DNA from: Trichomonas vaginalis G3
Taxonomy: Eukaryota; Parabasalia; Trichomonadida; Trichomonadidae
DNA: 64,000 nucleotides
Direction: 5' to 3'
NCBI RefSeq assembly: GCF_026262505.1
Contig: NC_067205.1
Coordinates: 26,107,693 to 26,171,692, forward strand
Under the pieces are notes generated by a model. That model had not been told where the DNA came from. It worked only from the letters and a program-made list of their open reading frames with translations, and ran no database searches. Positions 61,521 to 64,000 of the stretch are shown piece after piece; position 1 is the stretch's first letter; each line of letters opens with the position of its first letter. The translations under genes and the position numbers were made by a program.

Positions 61521-64000
61521 CTATTATACTCAATTTTACTTAAGCAATATAGATCACCTTTATTATGATTCTCTTTATCTGTACTTGTTTAAAATTAAAT
61601 TACATCATAAAAGATCTAATTACAAATTATTTAGAATTTTGAAATAAAACCAGTATTTTATCAAATGCTTTGAGATTAATGCATTCAAACTTAAAAAAAA
61701 AAGATATATTCAGATCAATTTCAATATTATTGATTTTTTAATGTAAAACTATGTCTACATAGATCTCAAACAATTTTATTAGATACTCTTTTTCCCAATT
61801 TTTTTCAAAATCTCTTTTTACATATCAAAAATTGTATTTTTCAATTTCATTTTTATTTTTTCCATATTTTTTTTGGAATTTGGATATGCGTCCAAAGTAG
61901 TTATGTCATTAGAAAAATATTAGATATCTGAAGAGAAAATGATAACTTAGAGAGTTTTAAAGATTTTATTTTCGAATACAAATATAGACCTCAGAGGAAT
62001 ACATTCTAAATAATTTTGTATCTGAGGGTGAATAAATAAGAACAAAATTTAAAGGGTTAGCATAAATAATGTAGAAATTAAGATTGGAATTTAAATTTAA
62101 TACAAAATTAAAGGGAATGAATTTGCGATTAGTAGGGTATGGCAAATGGATTGGGAAACATTGGTTACACATGAAAATTATCAGATGTAAGAATTTGGTG
62201 CAGATATTTTAAAAATGAGATCTGAGTGCTAAACAATATCTCAAAATTCAAATTTTCCAAATGAAAATTTGGAAAATTCCCAAAATGCAAATCAACTGAT
62301 GATTTTCAATCATTAATAACGCCAATACAAGAAGATCATTTTCCTTCTGCCAACGAACTAAAACAATGGTTTGATATTGCCCATGATGTTTTAATTGTCC
62401 GCCACCTGAGAATCAACATCCAGAAATTGATGAAGAAGAGACACAAAAAGCAATTTACTATTACAAAACTTAGACTTTCCTAAGAAATAAAATTATTTAA
62501 TTTATTCTTGTTTGTTTTTTAATTAAACATGTATATTTATTAACATTTCCTTTTTTAATACCTTTCCAACTTCTATTAGTAACAAATACATAACTAATTT
62601 GAAGATTTAGCGTTATGAAGAAGTATCCAAGTAATAACGTCAATAATGCATTTGCGATAGGATATAATTGCACCAAAGGTTAAAACTTGTATAAAGAATG
62701 AAAAATGAAATTTAATACAATTTTTTTTCGAAAAAAATCCATGCTTGGCTAGATTTTCATAGTTATTGAATATGCATTACTGACATCTTGTAAAAGATGC
62801 CGATCAAGGCTTTCAAGATTGCTAAATTTCTCGATTAAAATTTACATTTTTTTTTTTATTTGTGTTTAATTACATTTTACAGTTTGCAGACTTACATAAA
62901 ATCCGCAACATAGTGGTTATTTAATATTTGCCCCACAGTATTGTAGTTTGAAATTTACGATAAGATTATAATTGATAAAGTAAGGTTTTGTCATTAATGC
63001 ATCTTATAAACTTTCATTGATAAATATGGATAGATAAGTTCTGTGTTCAAAAGTAAGCATTTTTTAAAACGCGCAATTATATCAAGAACGACTATCATAA
63101 ATTCATGAGTATCGATGATTTTCGTTTAGGTGATTGACTTAATGTTGATATAATATACATATTTAAAATGGCATAGCTTTGTGCATGTTATGTCAAGCAT
63201 TGGCCAAACCAATTTAAAATGAAACAAATTATTTTAAAGAAACTATATATGAACTATTCGAACACTTTATATTAATGTAGGGAGCTTAAATTTAAATATT
63301 CTAAATTTTATTTATTTGTTAAGAGTTCGGAACAAATTTATTATTGAATATATAGGAAATCAAATAATTATGCATAATCGCATAAAAAAATGCTGAAACA
63401 ATGAAAAGAAAAAATAGTTGCCCAATAGAAAAAGTCGAACCCATACCCCTACCCATTGAGTTATCCTCACTTTCAAGTTTCGATCGAAAAAAAGGTATTT
63501 AACCGCGTAACTCGCACCTTTTAGTCGTATTTCGAAGTTCTATATAGTATTAAAGATTAAGTTACATTATGTACAAAATAACTTTTTATTGTTATTTGAT
63601 TTTGATAGCATTATTAGCTGAATATGCAAATCTCGTAGAAATAATCATTTCATTCAGACATAAGTATTGGATTGTTTCCCAACAAGCATAATAACACACG
63701 TTTCATATTATAATTTATTTCATTTCTGTACAAAATTTAGATAACGATATCAAATAAAAAAAAACTGTGGCATTTTTTTACTTCAAACTATCATGAAGTG
63801 TAACCAAATTGGGTGAGTATTCTTGCTATCAGTATGACATGAAAAAGTGAACGACAAAAATTGAAGATATTGTAGTTACCTCGGATTTTTTTAATTGCAA
63901 ACACATCTATAATTTGTTTAAATATCATTTATTATATCAAAATCGAAAAATTCGTTTTTGGAAATCTTTGAATTTATGAGAAGTTCTACAAAGACACTTA
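61521..64000. other. AT-rich region, no gene
   Basis: Apart from the relic at 62,290-62,475 no coding frame, RNA gene or clear repeat was seen. A B-box-like ggttcgactt on the minus strand near 63,445 is not part of a full tRNA. Confidence 0.5.
62290..62475 (+). pseudogene. Host gene relic
   Basis: A protein-like stretch without a start: DDFQSLITPIQEDHFPSANE, LKQWFDIAHDV, then in another frame NCPPPENQHPEIDEEETQKA and IYYYKT before a stop at 62,475. At least one frameshift near 62,395. No family recognised. Confidence 0.4.

Noticed and set aside
61966-62172. 68-residue minus-strand frame
   Set aside because: No protein-like pattern beyond AT-rich bias.
63420-63490. Possible tRNA on the minus strand (taactcaatgggtag, ggttcgactt)
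   Set aside because: The space between the A- and B-box-like words is far too short for an anticodon arm.

Overview
The window looks like a repeat-rich nuclear contig of a parabasalid protist (Trichomonas/Tritrichomonas type). The reasons are: very AT-rich DNA with the standard code and no evident introns; a trichomonad-like initiator (TCA followed by C/T and T/A bases) 8-20 bp before many ATGs; giant Polinton/Maverick elements; Mutator-like (MULE), Kolobok-like (TTAA) and mariner DNA transposons; and surface-protein types typical of trichomonads (glycine-rich protein, subtilase-fold protein with a Thr/Pro stalk). The species is inferred, not proven.

Layout. 1-10,879: Polinton A, with protein-primed DNA polymerase, minor and major capsid genes, small structural genes and an rve-type integrase. 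It is cut on the right by a 5'-truncated MULE (10,880-12,747). 12,748-25,900: a host block with three recognisable genes (an OpgB/LTA-synthase-like phosphoglycerol transferase, a glycine-rich protein, and a large subtilase-fold protein whose catalytic triad is replaced), plus a TTAA-flanked nonautonomous element, hairpin clusters and a small 30-bp repeat element. 25,912-28,714: a longer, inverted copy of the same MULE. 28,943-30,454: a convergent pair, an HP1-like chromodomain protein and an unknown helical protein, each with one apparent frameshift. 30,455-34,729: mostly empty AT-rich DNA with a 1.27-kb TA-flanked element with perfect inverted ends.

34,730-42,890 is a transposon nest. A MULE transposase abuts two copies (P1, P2) of a 1.25-kb foldback palindrome lying in opposite orientation. 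P1 was later split by a 3.0-kb Kolobok-like transposon at TTAA; P2 keeps the empty site. Between P1 and P2 lies the start of a host gene cut off by P2.

42,891 to about 60,530: Polinton B, with a Dam-type methyltransferase, capsid-associated small proteins, a penton-like gene, phage-style fibre and tail-collar genes, an integrase, a diverged DNA polymerase B, an HNH nuclease, an A32-type packaging ATPase and an SF3 (D5-like) helicase. A tandem pair of cloverleaf-shaped inverted-repeat units and a 3'-truncated mariner sit inside it. No major capsid gene is seen in B. Its centre (about 50.2-57.2 kb) is GC-richer and uses a different start-site motif from its flanks, so B looks mosaic. 60,940-61,520 is a satellite array, and the rest to 64,000 is AT-rich DNA with one gene relic.

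Both Polintons are treated as fossils: parts are named, but broken genes are given only as regions. The most unusual items are the cloverleaf units, the triad-less subtilase, the P1/P2 palindromes with start signals in their ends, and the phage-like fibre module in a Polinton.
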